From: CAZAPG01 sp964486935 | GTDB lineage: Bacteria > Chloroflexota > Anaerolineae > 4572-78 > J111 | NCBI GenBank assembly: GCA_964486935.1 | Contig: CAZAPG010000068.1 | Span: 1-28,289 of the forward strand | Direction: 5' to 3' | Length of the DNA stretch: 28,289 nucleotides | In this document: positions 1 through 6,656 of the stretch, one piece after another | How the letters are laid out: every line of letters begins with the position of its first letter | How positions within the stretch are numbered: the stretch's first letter is position 1 | Program-made: the position numbers and the translations under genes | The notes under the pieces: generated by a model | Database searches by the model: none | The model's input: only the letters and a program-made list of their open reading frames with translations | Told to the model about the DNA's origin: nothing

Positions 1-70
1 AGAGGCCCTCGACGAAGCCGCCCAAAAGGCCAACGATGAACTCGAAAACTATAACCTGTTTTTTGAATAA
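1..70 (+). CDS. C-terminal end of a probable sugar ABC transporter solute-binding protein (partial)
   Basis: Only the last 22 codons are in the window; the reading frame begins at base 2 and stops at TAA 68-70. The tail reads EALDEAAQKANDELENYNLF plus two residues. An Ala/Glu/Lys-rich final helix of this kind is typical of family 1 extracellular binding proteins of sugar ABC transporters, which often end in an ALDxAAxxANxxL pattern. A strong terminator follows 28 bases later, so this is the last gene of its transcript. The family call rests on one short helix and is tentative. Confidence 0.45.
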   Translation, partial: EALDEAAQKANDELENYNLFFE

Positions 71-98
71 ACCGTAACAACGCTTCACTAACATAGCC

Positions 99-132
99 AG
101 GGCCGACCAGCATCGTGGTCGGCCCTGTTTTT
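99..132 (+). terminator. Rho-independent terminator after the partial binding-protein gene
   Basis: There is a perfect 11-bp stem: AGGGCCGACCA (99-109) pairs with TGGTCGGCCCT (116-126) across a six-base loop, followed by GTTTTTG. It also argues against the GTG at 115 as the start of the next gene, because that codon lies inside the terminator. Confidence 0.85.
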
Positions 133-153
133 GTCAACATGTCAATTGAGTGT

Positions 154-1233
154 ATGAATTTTCAAATTTGCCGTTTGGCCCTATTTATCCACCTTCTGCT
201 CTCTGTTACCCTGTTACTGGCCGCATGCTCAACCGGCGCAACCCACCCGGCCCCGGCTGCTTCCCCCACCCCACTCCCCCAACCCCAAATTCGGGTAGTG
301 GCCCAGAGACTCATCGGGCCAATTGGATTAGCCCTTCTGCCCAACGGCAGCCTGCTGGTAGCCGAAGCCGGCTCCGGCCAAAAAGATAACAGCGCCGGCG
401 TCAGCCTGGTTACGCCCCAGGGGCAGGTAGGGCGGCTCATCTCCGGCCTGCCCAGCAGCCGCGATGCGGGCGATTTGGCCGGAGTCAACGCAATAGCCCT
501 CTCGCCCACCGGCGACACAATTTACCTGGGCAATTTTAGTCAGGGCCATTTATGGACGCTGCCCCTCTCGCCAGAGCAGCAGCAAAACGGGCTGAAAATT
601 CCCGATGCGCCGCTCTCAATAGATGATTTGACCCCGGCCATGCAGCGGCTCAACAATGTTTTTCTGACCAACCCCTTCGATATCACCTTTGACCCCAATG
701 GCGTGCCCGTAGTTACCGATGCCAGCGGCAACGGCGTAGCCAAAGAAAACCCCAATGGCACTACCCGCTTCATTCATCGCTTTGCCCCGCTACCCAACCC
801 ATCTGCCGGCAGCGACCGCGTCACCATCGAGGCCGTACCCACCGGCCTCACCCGCGTTGGCCGGGAATATTACGTAACTTTGACCGGCGGCTGCCCCTTT
901 CCCCAGGGCGGCGGCCAATTGGTTGCCATTGATGAACAGCGCAACCAGCGCACCGTTGTTGACGGGCTGAATATGCCCATCGACGTGGCCCAGGGGCCGG
1001 ATGGCGCTGTGTGGGTGCTGGAGTTTGCCCGCTTTGCCCCCGGCGCCTCCTGTTTTACCGGCGAAGGTTACCAGCCCCGCACCGGCCGGCTCAGCCGGCT
1101 TCAACCAGATGGCGCGCTCACAACCGCCATCGACAACCTCAACTTTCCCGCTGCCGTGCTGCCCCTGCCCGATGGCAGCGTCTACCTTAGCGAGGTATTG
1201 ACAGGACGAATAATTCAGATTATCTTTCCATAG
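154..1233 (+). CDS. ScyD/ScyE-type beta-propeller lipoprotein
   Basis: This is a predicted exported lipoprotein of 359 residues. The N-terminus has a hydrophobic stretch (about residues 7-22) ending in a lipobox, LAAC, with the lipidated Cys at residue 25, followed by a Pro/Thr/Ala-rich linker. The rest shows repeated strand patterns of an NHL/SMP-30-like propeller, such as GPIGLALLPNGSLLVAEAG, NPFDITFDPNGVPVVTDASG and FPAAVLPLPDGSVYLSEV. This matches the ScyD/ScyE family, named after proteins encoded near scytonemin genes; the biochemical role of most members is unknown. ATG 154 is preferred. ATG 139 is also possible, but GTG 115 lies in the upstream terminator. No strong Shine-Dalgarno sequence precedes it. 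The family call is fairly firm and the function is not. Confidence 0.75.
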   Translation: MNFQICRLALFIHLLLSVTLLLAACSTGATHPAPAASPTPLPQPQIRVVAQRLIGPIGLALLPNGSLLVAEAGSGQKDNSAGVSLVTPQGQVGRLISGLPSSRDAGDLAGVNAIALSPTGDTIYLGNFSQGHLWTLPLSPEQQQNGLKIPDAPLSIDDLTPAMQRLNNVFLTNPFDITFDPNGVPVVTDASGNGVAKENPNGTTRFIHRFAPLPNPSAGSDRVTIEAVPTGLTRVGREYYVTLTGGCPFPQGGGQLVAIDEQRNQRTVVDGLNMPIDVAQGPDGAVWVLEFARFAPGASCFTGEGYQPRTGRLSRLQPDGALTTAIDNLNFPAAVLPLPDGSVYLSEVLTGRIIQIIFP

Positions 1234-1277
1234 TTCAGATTTACGACCATTAGCTTGAGCACTTGTATTCAATAACT

Positions 1278-1329
1278 GACGAAAGACGAAGGACGAATCA
1301 TGGCTAAATGTCAGACATTGGTCTTTCGT
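1278..1329. repeat. Tandem heptamer plus inverted repeat in the 154-1233/1352-3052 intergenic gap
   Basis: Three tandem heptamers GACGAA(A/G/T) run from 1278 to 1298. ACGAAAGAC (1279-1287) is exactly repeated in inverse as GTCTTTCGT (1321-1329), enclosing 33 bases. No T-tract follows, so it is not an obvious terminator. It resembles the short dispersed intergenic repeats seen in many Chloroflexota genomes, which is an impression and not a search result. Confidence 0.5.
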
Positions 1330-1351
1330 TCGGGGTTTGAGAGGAGACATT

Positions 1352-3052
1352 ATGAATAATAACTTTTTTATTCTTCTAATCATCACATTACTCATTATCC
1401 TAACCGCCGCCTGCAACGCGGCTCAAACACCGCCCCCCCCCACGCCTGCTGTGCGCTTTGTCACGGTGACACCCACGCCCCCTCCCCTCAGCCCTACCCC
1501 GCAGCCCACACCCGCCATCCCCACTCTGCGTAACGTAGCCGCAGAAGCCGGCCTGAACTTTCAGCATGGGGCATTCAAAGAGTCGATTGCGGAAGACCCG
1601 GCAGCCATGATGGGCGGCGGCCTGTGCTGGCTGGATTTTGATAACAACGGCTGGCTCGACCTGTATGTGGTCAACAGCCACGCCTTGCACGAGGTTGAAT
1701 TGTGGGAAAGTATGGGCGGGCTGCCTCGCAATGCCCTGTTCCGTAACCGGGGTGATGGCACCTTTGAGGATGTCAGCGCCGGCAGCGGGGCCGATTTGGC
1801 TTTGCGCGGCAACGGCTGCATTGCCGGCGATATTAACCAGGATGGCCGCGTTGATATTTATATCACCGCCGATGGCCCAAACAGGCTGCTGCTCAACCAG
1901 GGCAACAACGCTTTTATAGAAGCCGCCGAGCAGTTTGGCATCGCCGCGCCGGAGTGGAGTAGCGCCGCCGCCATGGGCGATTACGACGGCGACGGCCTGG
2001 TTGACCTGTATGTAGCCAGCTATATTGACCTGGAAAAAACTGTGCCCGAACCGATTGGCCTGTTTCCACAAGATTACCTGGGCCTGTCCGACCACCTCTA
2101 CCGCAATAAAGGCGACGGCACCTTTGAGGATGTCGCCCAACAGGCCGGGCTAATTCACCAGGAGCGGGGATTGGGCGCAATTTTTACCGACGTTGACCTT
2201 GACGGCGATTTGGACCTGTACGTAGCCAACGATGGCCACCCCAACCGGCTCTATGTAAACAACGGCAACGGCGCTTTTATGGAAAACTCGCAACAAATGG
2301 GCATTGACGACCGGGGCAGCGGCATGGGCGTGAGCAGCGGCGACTACAATGGCGACGGCTGGTTTGACCTGGTTGTGACCAATTTTGACAGGGAGTACAA
2401 CGCCCTGTACAAAAACCAGGCGATGACCAACGGCAACCTGGAATTCGAGTATTCAACCTTTCGCATGGGCTTGCAGGGCTTTGGCCAAAACCAGACCGGC
2501 TGGGGGGTTAGCTGGTTTGACCTTGATTTAGACAGCCATCTGGATTTGATGACCGCGCAAGGCAAAGTACCCGTCACCGATTTGCAGGCCGACCGGGAGA
2601 TGCTCCGCTTTTATCACAACCGGGGCGATAGCACCTTTAGAGATTACAGCCGGCTGGTGGGCGCCGAGGATATCGGCCCGCTGCTGGCCCGGGGCATGGC
2701 CGCCGCCGATTATGACAACGACGGCGATATGGATGTCGCCATTGTAACCATTGGCGGGCCGCTGGTTTTGCTGCAAAATAATGGCGCTAACGGCAACTGG
2801 CTAACTGTGGCCCTGGATAATTTTGCGCCCGGCGCCAGGTTGTCTGCCACCCTGCCCGATGGCCGCACTCTGGCGCGAGAGTTGCGCTGCGGCAGCAGTT
2901 ACCTGGCCTCAGAAGACCCTCGCTTTCACCTGGGGCTGGGACAGGCCCAACAGGTAGCCAGACTGGAGCTGGTGCTGCCCAACGGCCGGCGGCTGGAATT
3001 TAACAATCTTCCGGCCAACCAGATTTTTCAGGTGTCGGTGCCCCGTTTCTAA
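1352..3052 (+). CDS. FG-GAP/VCBS repeat lipoprotein with C-terminal ASPIC/UnbV domain (CRTAC1-like)
   Basis: This is a 566-residue predicted lipoprotein. The ATG at 1352 follows a GAGGAGA Shine-Dalgarno sequence (1341-1347). A hydrophobic helix ends in the lipobox LTAAC, with Cys21, and then a linker rich in Thr and Pro. At least seven calcium-binding-like FG-GAP motifs follow, for example DFDNNGWLDLYVVN, GDINQDGRVDIYIT, GDYDGDGLVDLYVA, TDVDLDGDLDLYVAN, GDYNGDGWFDLVVTN and ADYDNDGDMDVAIV, consistent with a seven-bladed integrin-type propeller. The last 70 or so residues (ARLSATLPDGRTLARELRCG onward) fit the ASPIC/UnbV domain. Such proteins sit outside the membrane; their ligands are mostly unknown. 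Its stop abuts the start of the next gene, so the two are probably co-translated. Confidence 0.85.
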   Translation: MNNNFFILLIITLLIILTAACNAAQTPPPPTPAVRFVTVTPTPPPLSPTPQPTPAIPTLRNVAAEAGLNFQHGAFKESIAEDPAAMMGGGLCWLDFDNNGWLDLYVVNSHALHEVELWESMGGLPRNALFRNRGDGTFEDVSAGSGADLALRGNGCIAGDINQDGRVDIYITADGPNRLLLNQGNNAFIEAAEQFGIAAPEWSSAAAMGDYDGDGLVDLYVASYIDLEKTVPEPIGLFPQDYLGLSDHLYRNKGDGTFEDVAQQAGLIHQERGLGAIFTDVDLDGDLDLYVANDGHPNRLYVNNGNGAFMENSQQMGIDDRGSGMGVSSGDYNGDGWFDLVVTNFDREYNALYKNQAMTNGNLEFEYSTFRMGLQGFGQNQTGWGVSWFDLDLDSHLDLMTAQGKVPVTDLQADREMLRFYHNRGDSTFRDYSRLVGAEDIGPLLARGMAAADYDNDGDMDVAIVTIGGPLVLLQNNGANGNWLTVALDNFAPGARLSATLPDGRTLARELRCGSSYLASEDPRFHLGLGQAQQVARLELVLPNGRRLEFNNLPANQIFQVSVPRF

Positions 3053-4303
3053 ATGACCAGTGCTTACTTGGTTTCAATTCGTTTGCTCAACCGAAATGTC
3101 CGCCTGTTTCTGGCCAGCATTGCCCTGGTGGGCTTTACCATCGACGGCGGTCTCTATTCTGTGCTGTTCAACCTGTACCTGCTGCGCCTGGGTTACGGGC
3201 CGGAGTTTATCGGCGTTATTAACTCGGCGGGGTTGTTAACCTTTGCCGGTTTGGGCTTGCCCGCCGGCATGGTGGGCAGTCGCTGGGGCAGCCGCCGGGC
3301 TATGATTGCCGGCGTTACTTTTATGTTTTCAGGGGCCGCGCTGCTGGTGCTGGCCGAATTTGGGCCGCCGGCCTGGCAGACCGGCTGGCTGCTGGCAGCC
3401 TTTGTGCTGGTCTATGTGGGGCTGGCTCTTTATTTTGTCAATGCGGTCCCTTTTTTAATGGCTATTACCCGCACCGCCGCCGAACAAAACCGCGTCTTTT
3501 CACTGCATATGGCTATCTGGTCGCTGGCCGGATTCGCCGGCAGCATGATTGGCGGAATTTTGCCGGGGGCGTTTGCCGGCTTGCTGGAGGTGACGCTACA
3601 GCACCCTGGCCCCTACCGCTTCACCCTGGGTTTGGCCGCTGTTTTGGTTGTGCCGGCTATTTTGGTTCTGTCGGCAACCCGGGAACCCGACGCCGCCGAC
3701 CCGGCGCTGCCTGAGACGCCGGGTGTGTCCGCGCTCTTTCAAACCGGCGCGGCCATTTTGGGGCTGGTGGCATTAATGGCCCTGGTCAGAGCTTTGCAGG
3801 TAACAAGCATGGCCGCCGGCCTTACCTTTTTTAATATTTATCTGGATACCGTGCTGGGCGCGTCGACCGTACAAATTGGGCTGCTGGTTGCGCTGGCCCG
3901 GCTGCTGGCGGTGCCGGCGGTGCTGGTTGCGCCGCTGCTGGCTGCCCGCCAGGGCAACGGGCAGATGGTGGTCTGGGCTTCGCTGGGTTCGGCGCTGGGC
4001 ATGCTGCCGCTGGCCCTTACGCCTCACTGGCTGGCAGCGGGCCTTGGCTTTATGAGCGTGGTGGCCCTCACCTCGGTGCGCTACCCCGCCTTTGCCATCT
4101 ACACCATGGAGCAAATTCCCGCCCGCTGGCGGGCAACCATGTCGGGCGCGGGCGAGATGGCCGCCGGCTTCTCGTTTGCCGTTGTGGCCTTAAGCGGCGG
4201 CTACATGATTGCCTGGCAGGGCTATACCAGCCTGTTTTTAGCCGCCGGCCTGCTCACCGGGCTGGGCGCGCTGTTGTTTTGGGTTTATCTGCGGCGGCGG
4301 TAA
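3053..4303 (+). CDS. MFS transporter
   Basis: This 416-residue protein is almost entirely hydrophobic, with about 12 membrane segments and a longer polar stretch near the middle (about residues 205-225, DAADPALPETPG), as expected between the two six-helix halves of the major facilitator superfamily. The loop between helices 2 and 3 carries GLPAGMVGSRWGSRRAMIAG, which matches the MFS motif-A pattern of Gly and basic residues. The ATG at 3053 follows the TAA at 3050-3052 with no gap and no clear Shine-Dalgarno sequence, so translation probably depends on ribosomes finishing the FG-GAP gene. The substrate cannot be told from the sequence; efflux or uptake of a small molecule are both possible. 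Confidence 0.85.
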   Translation: MTSAYLVSIRLLNRNVRLFLASIALVGFTIDGGLYSVLFNLYLLRLGYGPEFIGVINSAGLLTFAGLGLPAGMVGSRWGSRRAMIAGVTFMFSGAALLVLAEFGPPAWQTGWLLAAFVLVYVGLALYFVNAVPFLMAITRTAAEQNRVFSLHMAIWSLAGFAGSMIGGILPGAFAGLLEVTLQHPGPYRFTLGLAAVLVVPAILVLSATREPDAADPALPETPGVSALFQTGAAILGLVALMALVRALQVTSMAAGLTFFNIYLDTVLGASTVQIGLLVALARLLAVPAVLVAPLLAARQGNGQMVVWASLGSALGMLPLALTPHWLAAGLGFMSVVALTSVRYPAFAIYTMEQIPARWRATMSGAGEMAAGFSFAVVALSGGYMIAWQGYTSLFLAAGLLTGLGALLFWVYLRRR

Positions 4304-4370
4304 TAAAAATGCAACGACAATGAAAACCCGGAGTGTCAAAGTGTACATTGGCCCTCCGCCGCCATTATTT
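4293..4370. terminator. Possible weak terminator between convergent genes
   Basis: The gap 4304-4397 separates the + strand MFS gene from the - strand gene ending at 4398. GGCGGCGG (4293-4300) could pair with CCGCCGCC (4356-4363), which is followed by ATTATTTTC on the + strand. The 55-base loop makes this a weak candidate, and no better hairpin was seen in the gap. Confidence 0.22.
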
Positions 4371-4397
4371 TCTGAGGAAAAATCAACGGCCATACAA

Positions 4398-4841
4398 TTA
4401 GACAACCCGCAGCAGAGCCGCCACCATCCCCAGCGCCAGCAGGCCGCGCAAACTCCAGGCTGCGGTGCGCAGCCAGTTTGAGGCCAGCAGAAAACGATGA
4501 GCCTGCGCGTCGAAGCCAATTTTAAGCCGGTTGTGCTGCGGCACCTGCCACAAAGCCGTTGAGAGCCAGATGAGCAGCACCAGCCCCGCCCCCAGCCAGA
4601 CCTGCCAGGCCGGCACGGTGGCGGGTCGCCAGAATAACAGCAGCAGCGACGCGCCGGCCTCGACCAGCATGGCCGGGGCCACCAGCCGCACCGTTAGCCG
4701 GGTGTGGGCCGACTCGTAGGCGGCAAACTCCGCCCGCCCCACCCGCTCAAACAGCGGGTAGTGAACCAGTTGCGCAAACCAGATAACCCCCACCAAAAAC
4801 AGCGTGGCCGCCAGGTGAGTCAAAAAGATGAGTTGGGCCAT
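4398..4841 (-). CDS. Small four-helix integral membrane protein, unknown function
   Basis: The gene encodes 147 residues with four hydrophobic segments, at about residues 5-25, 54-70, 80-97 and 128-146. Recognisable features are HLAATLFLVGVIWFAQLVHY near the start, which places a His and an aromatic/polar patch inside helix 1, and a conserved-looking WQVPQHNRL segment after helix 3. The spacing of His, Trp and Pro recalls DUF1772/anthrone-oxygenase-like four-helix proteins, but I cannot confirm membership. It lies 12 bases downstream of the zinc-ribbon gene and shares its strand, so they are probably one transcript. Confidence 0.65.
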   Translation of the reverse strand: MAQLIFLTHLAATLFLVGVIWFAQLVHYPLFERVGRAEFAAYESAHTRLTVRLVAPAMLVEAGASLLLLFWRPATVPAWQVWLGAGLVLLIWLSTALWQVPQHNRLKIGFDAQAHRFLLASNWLRTAAWSLRGLLALGMVAALLRVV

Positions 4842-4853
4842 AGCAGGTTTTCT

Positions 4854-5030
4854 CTAGGAAGATGCGTCCTCTTTCTTCAAATCCTCCGCTTCAAAGCGAT
4901 AGCCGCAACACTGGCACTTGCCGGCCTCGATGGCCTCGCCGATAAGCGGAGACTCGCACAGCGGGCAGGTGAGCGCCTCTTTTGCTTGCTTGCCTGTTTC
5001 CTGGCCGGTCTCAGCGGTGGGTTGTGTCAT
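4854..5030 (-). CDS. 58-residue zinc-ribbon protein
   Basis: This short gene has ATG at 5028-5030, a good Shine-Dalgarno sequence (AAGGAGAA) six bases before it, and a TAG stop at 4854-4856. The product is a two-knuckle zinc ribbon: Cys22-x2-Cys25 (CPLC) and Cys39-x2-Cys42 within CQCCGYRF, separated by 13 residues, with charged ends (KEALT before, EDLKKEDASS after). Zinc ribbons of this size often bind protein or nucleic-acid partners; the partner here is not known. It is the first gene of a two-gene unit with the membrane protein at 4398-4841. Confidence 0.75.
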   Translation of the reverse strand: MTQPTAETGQETGKQAKEALTCPLCESPLIGEAIEAGKCQCCGYRFEAEDLKKEDASS

Positions 5031-5160
5031 TACACTTCTCCTTTGCCATATGGACTTAATCGGCAGATTGGGTCTCGTACCTCAACCCAATCGTTGGATT
5101 TCTCCTCACCCCAGAGGATGAAAGCCCATGTTCAAAACAAGTCGCTATATATTGTAAAGA

Positions 5161-5174
5161 CGCAAGGCCTTGCG
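5161..5174. repeat. Palindrome CGCAAGGCCTTGCG
   Basis: A perfect 14-base palindrome lies in the leader region upstream of the zinc-ribbon gene, in the context AAGACGCAAGGCCTTGCG. It looks like one half-degraded copy of the AGACGCAAGGCCTTGCGTCT type of dispersed palindrome common in cyanobacterial and Chloroflexota intergenic DNA. That attribution is from memory and has not been searched. Confidence 0.5.
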
Positions 5175-5187
5175 CCCTGGTCGTCAC

Positions 5188-5217
5188 AGTATAACATAAA
5201 CGGGGCCAAACACTCAA
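5188..5217 (-). promoter_or_regulatory. Candidate sigma-70-type promoter for the zinc-ribbon/membrane-protein unit
   Basis: Read on the - strand, TTGAGT (5217-5212) and TATACT (5193-5188) are separated by 18 bases. Both are close to the consensus boxes. Transcription would start near 5180 and leave a leader of about 150 bases containing the CGCAAGGCCTTGCG palindrome. The -35 box overlaps the stop codon of the oxidase remnant. Confidence 0.35.
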
Positions 5218-5309
5218 CGAGCCAAATAATCCATCGCCAGCCTCGCCACCTCAGCGGCGCAGCCCCAGGAGAGAGTGAAGCCGGCCCCGCCATGCCCGTA
5301 GTTGTGTAG
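5214..5309 (-). pseudogene. C-terminal remnant of a D-amino-acid-oxidase-like (DAO) gene
   Basis: An open frame on the - strand, ending at TGA 5216-5214, encodes LHNYGHGGAGFTLSWGCAAE followed by VARLAMDYLAR. The HNYGHGGxGxTLSWG signature is the C-terminal FAD-contacting motif of D-amino-acid/D-aspartate oxidases in the DAO family. It occurs at the extreme C-terminus of those proteins, as it does here. The N-terminal 90% of such a protein is absent: immediately upstream is the stop codon of the intact TolB-like lipoprotein gene (5317-5319) in another frame. This is therefore a decayed or recombined gene end. It differs from the C-terminus of the DAO-family gene at 27512-28289, so it did not come from that copy. 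Confidence 0.75.
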
Positions 5310-5316
5310 ATAGCTA

Positions 5317-6639
5317 CTACTGCCACGACCAAAAACCCATTGTGCCCCGGTCAACAAAAATGGCGTTGGCGCCATCTTCGCTCCAGGTGTCAATGAGCCA
5401 GACCTGCTCTTCGCGGGTCAGGTCGTTGCGGCTGGCGTACACCAGATAGCGCCCGTCCGGCGACCAGAAACGGTGGCTTTGGGCGTATTGGTTAAAACTG
5501 CCCATAACAAACCGCATTTGCAGCGATGGATTAAACGCCTTAAAGCCCCGGTCGGCGCCGGTTGACAGATTATAGACTCGCCACTGCATCCACTCAACAT
5601 TTTCGGGCAGCGAGAGCCGGGTCAAATAACCCAGGCGCTGGCCGGACGGGTCCCAAAAAAAGGCCAGCACCCGCAAACCTCTATCGGTCAGTTGGGTTGA
5701 TTGCCCGGTCTCCAGGTCGAAAATGTGAATCGGGTCGAAGAAGGGCTGGTTGGCGCGCCCGCGCACGGCATAGGCCACCCGGTCTCCCTGCGGCGACCAG
5801 ACAAAGGCGGTTCCTCCGTCGGGGGCGTCGGCCACGGTCAATGGCGAATCGCCGCCCAATAGCTGCAACTGCCCCGCTTCTGGCGTTGCCAGCGCGCCCA
5901 GCCAGACATCCCCCTGCGGCGACCAGGCCGGAGCCATAAAGTTGGTCGGGGAGTGCGGCAACGGCTCCAGTTCATCGCGGGCAAGGTGATAGTGACCCAG
6001 CAACGCCGGGTTATCGGGTTGGCCCGTACCGGTGTGCCACAAAATCGACTCGCCATCTGCGGCCCATGAAAAATAAAAAGGCCAGCCAAAGCCAATAGCC
6101 CGGTTTTCAACCCGCGCGCCTTCCTTTTTAACCAGTCGCAGGGCAATCTCTTCGGTTTCTTCAATTAAGTAGGCCAGTTGCCGGCAGGCCGGTCGGCCGG
6201 GGCAGGTTGCCGGCGACCAGTAGATGTAAATGACAAAATGGTCATCGCTGCGGCCAACTACCTGCGCCGGCTGGCCGGGCGTTTGGGTAACGTACAGGGT
6301 GCTGGTAGCGTTGTTACCGCTGCGGGTCACGGCGGCGTAAGCCAGTTGCCCCTGCGGCGACCAGGCAATGCGCTGGTAAGAGAGGCCCGGCCCTTCCCAG
6401 GGCGCGGTGGCATCGGTGGTAATGGCTGTGGTTGTGGCGCGGTCGGCGGTGGTTACATAAACATTGCCATCGCTGCCAATGTAGGCCAGTTGGCCCGCGC
6501 TGCCGGGGGGCTGTTCGGTTGCGGCGATATCGGGCTGTGGCGAGGGTGAAGGAGTTGGCAGTATGGCGTCGCCAGCAGGTTGGCAGGCAGCAAGGGTAAA
6601 AAGAACCAGGAACAGATAGTTGAGGTTAATCATACGCAT
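5317..6639 (-). CDS. TolB/WD40-like beta-propeller lipoprotein
   Basis: The product is about 440 residues, exported and lipidated: a short hydrophobic stretch ends in LFTLAACQ with Cys19, followed by a Pro/Ser-rich linker. The body consists of repeated WSPxG units typical of TolB/PD40 propellers, such as IAWSPQGQLAYAAVT, PAWSPQGDVWLGAL, FVWSPQGDRVAYAVRG, FFWDPSGQRLGYLT and RFWSPDGRYLVYAS. Family members scaffold protein contacts in the periplasm or on the cell surface. The start is ATG 6639 or ATG 6633, chosen because the lipoprotein signal begins there; the longer open frame upstream runs into the PrpD gene. No good Shine-Dalgarno sequence is visible. It is the last gene of the 10010-5317 run, 17 bases after the MmgE/PrpD gene, and directly abuts the DAO remnant. 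Confidence 0.8.
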   Translation of the reverse strand: MRMINLNYLFLVLFTLAACQPAGDAILPTPSPSPQPDIAATEQPPGSAGQLAYIGSDGNVYVTTADRATTTAITTDATAPWEGPGLSYQRIAWSPQGQLAYAAVTRSGNNATSTLYVTQTPGQPAQVVGRSDDHFVIYIYWSPATCPGRPACRQLAYLIEETEEIALRLVKKEGARVENRAIGFGWPFYFSWAADGESILWHTGTGQPDNPALLGHYHLARDELEPLPHSPTNFMAPAWSPQGDVWLGALATPEAGQLQLLGGDSPLTVADAPDGGTAFVWSPQGDRVAYAVRGRANQPFFDPIHIFDLETGQSTQLTDRGLRVLAFFWDPSGQRLGYLTRLSLPENVEWMQWRVYNLSTGADRGFKAFNPSLQMRFVMGSFNQYAQSHRFWSPDGRYLVYASRNDLTREEQVWLIDTWSEDGANAIFVDRGTMGFWSWQ

Positions 6640-6656
6640 TCTTTTAAAAAATCTAC

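Noticed and set aside
115..153. GTG 115 as start of the ScyD/ScyE-type gene
   Set aside because: The codon lies within the terminator hairpin, and the lipoprotein signal begins at ATG 154.
4704..5309. Open frame of 201 codons on the + strand
   Set aside because: It crosses two - strand genes and an intergenic region, and its sequence has no family features. The zinc-ribbon gene on the other strand has a ribosome site and Cys motifs.
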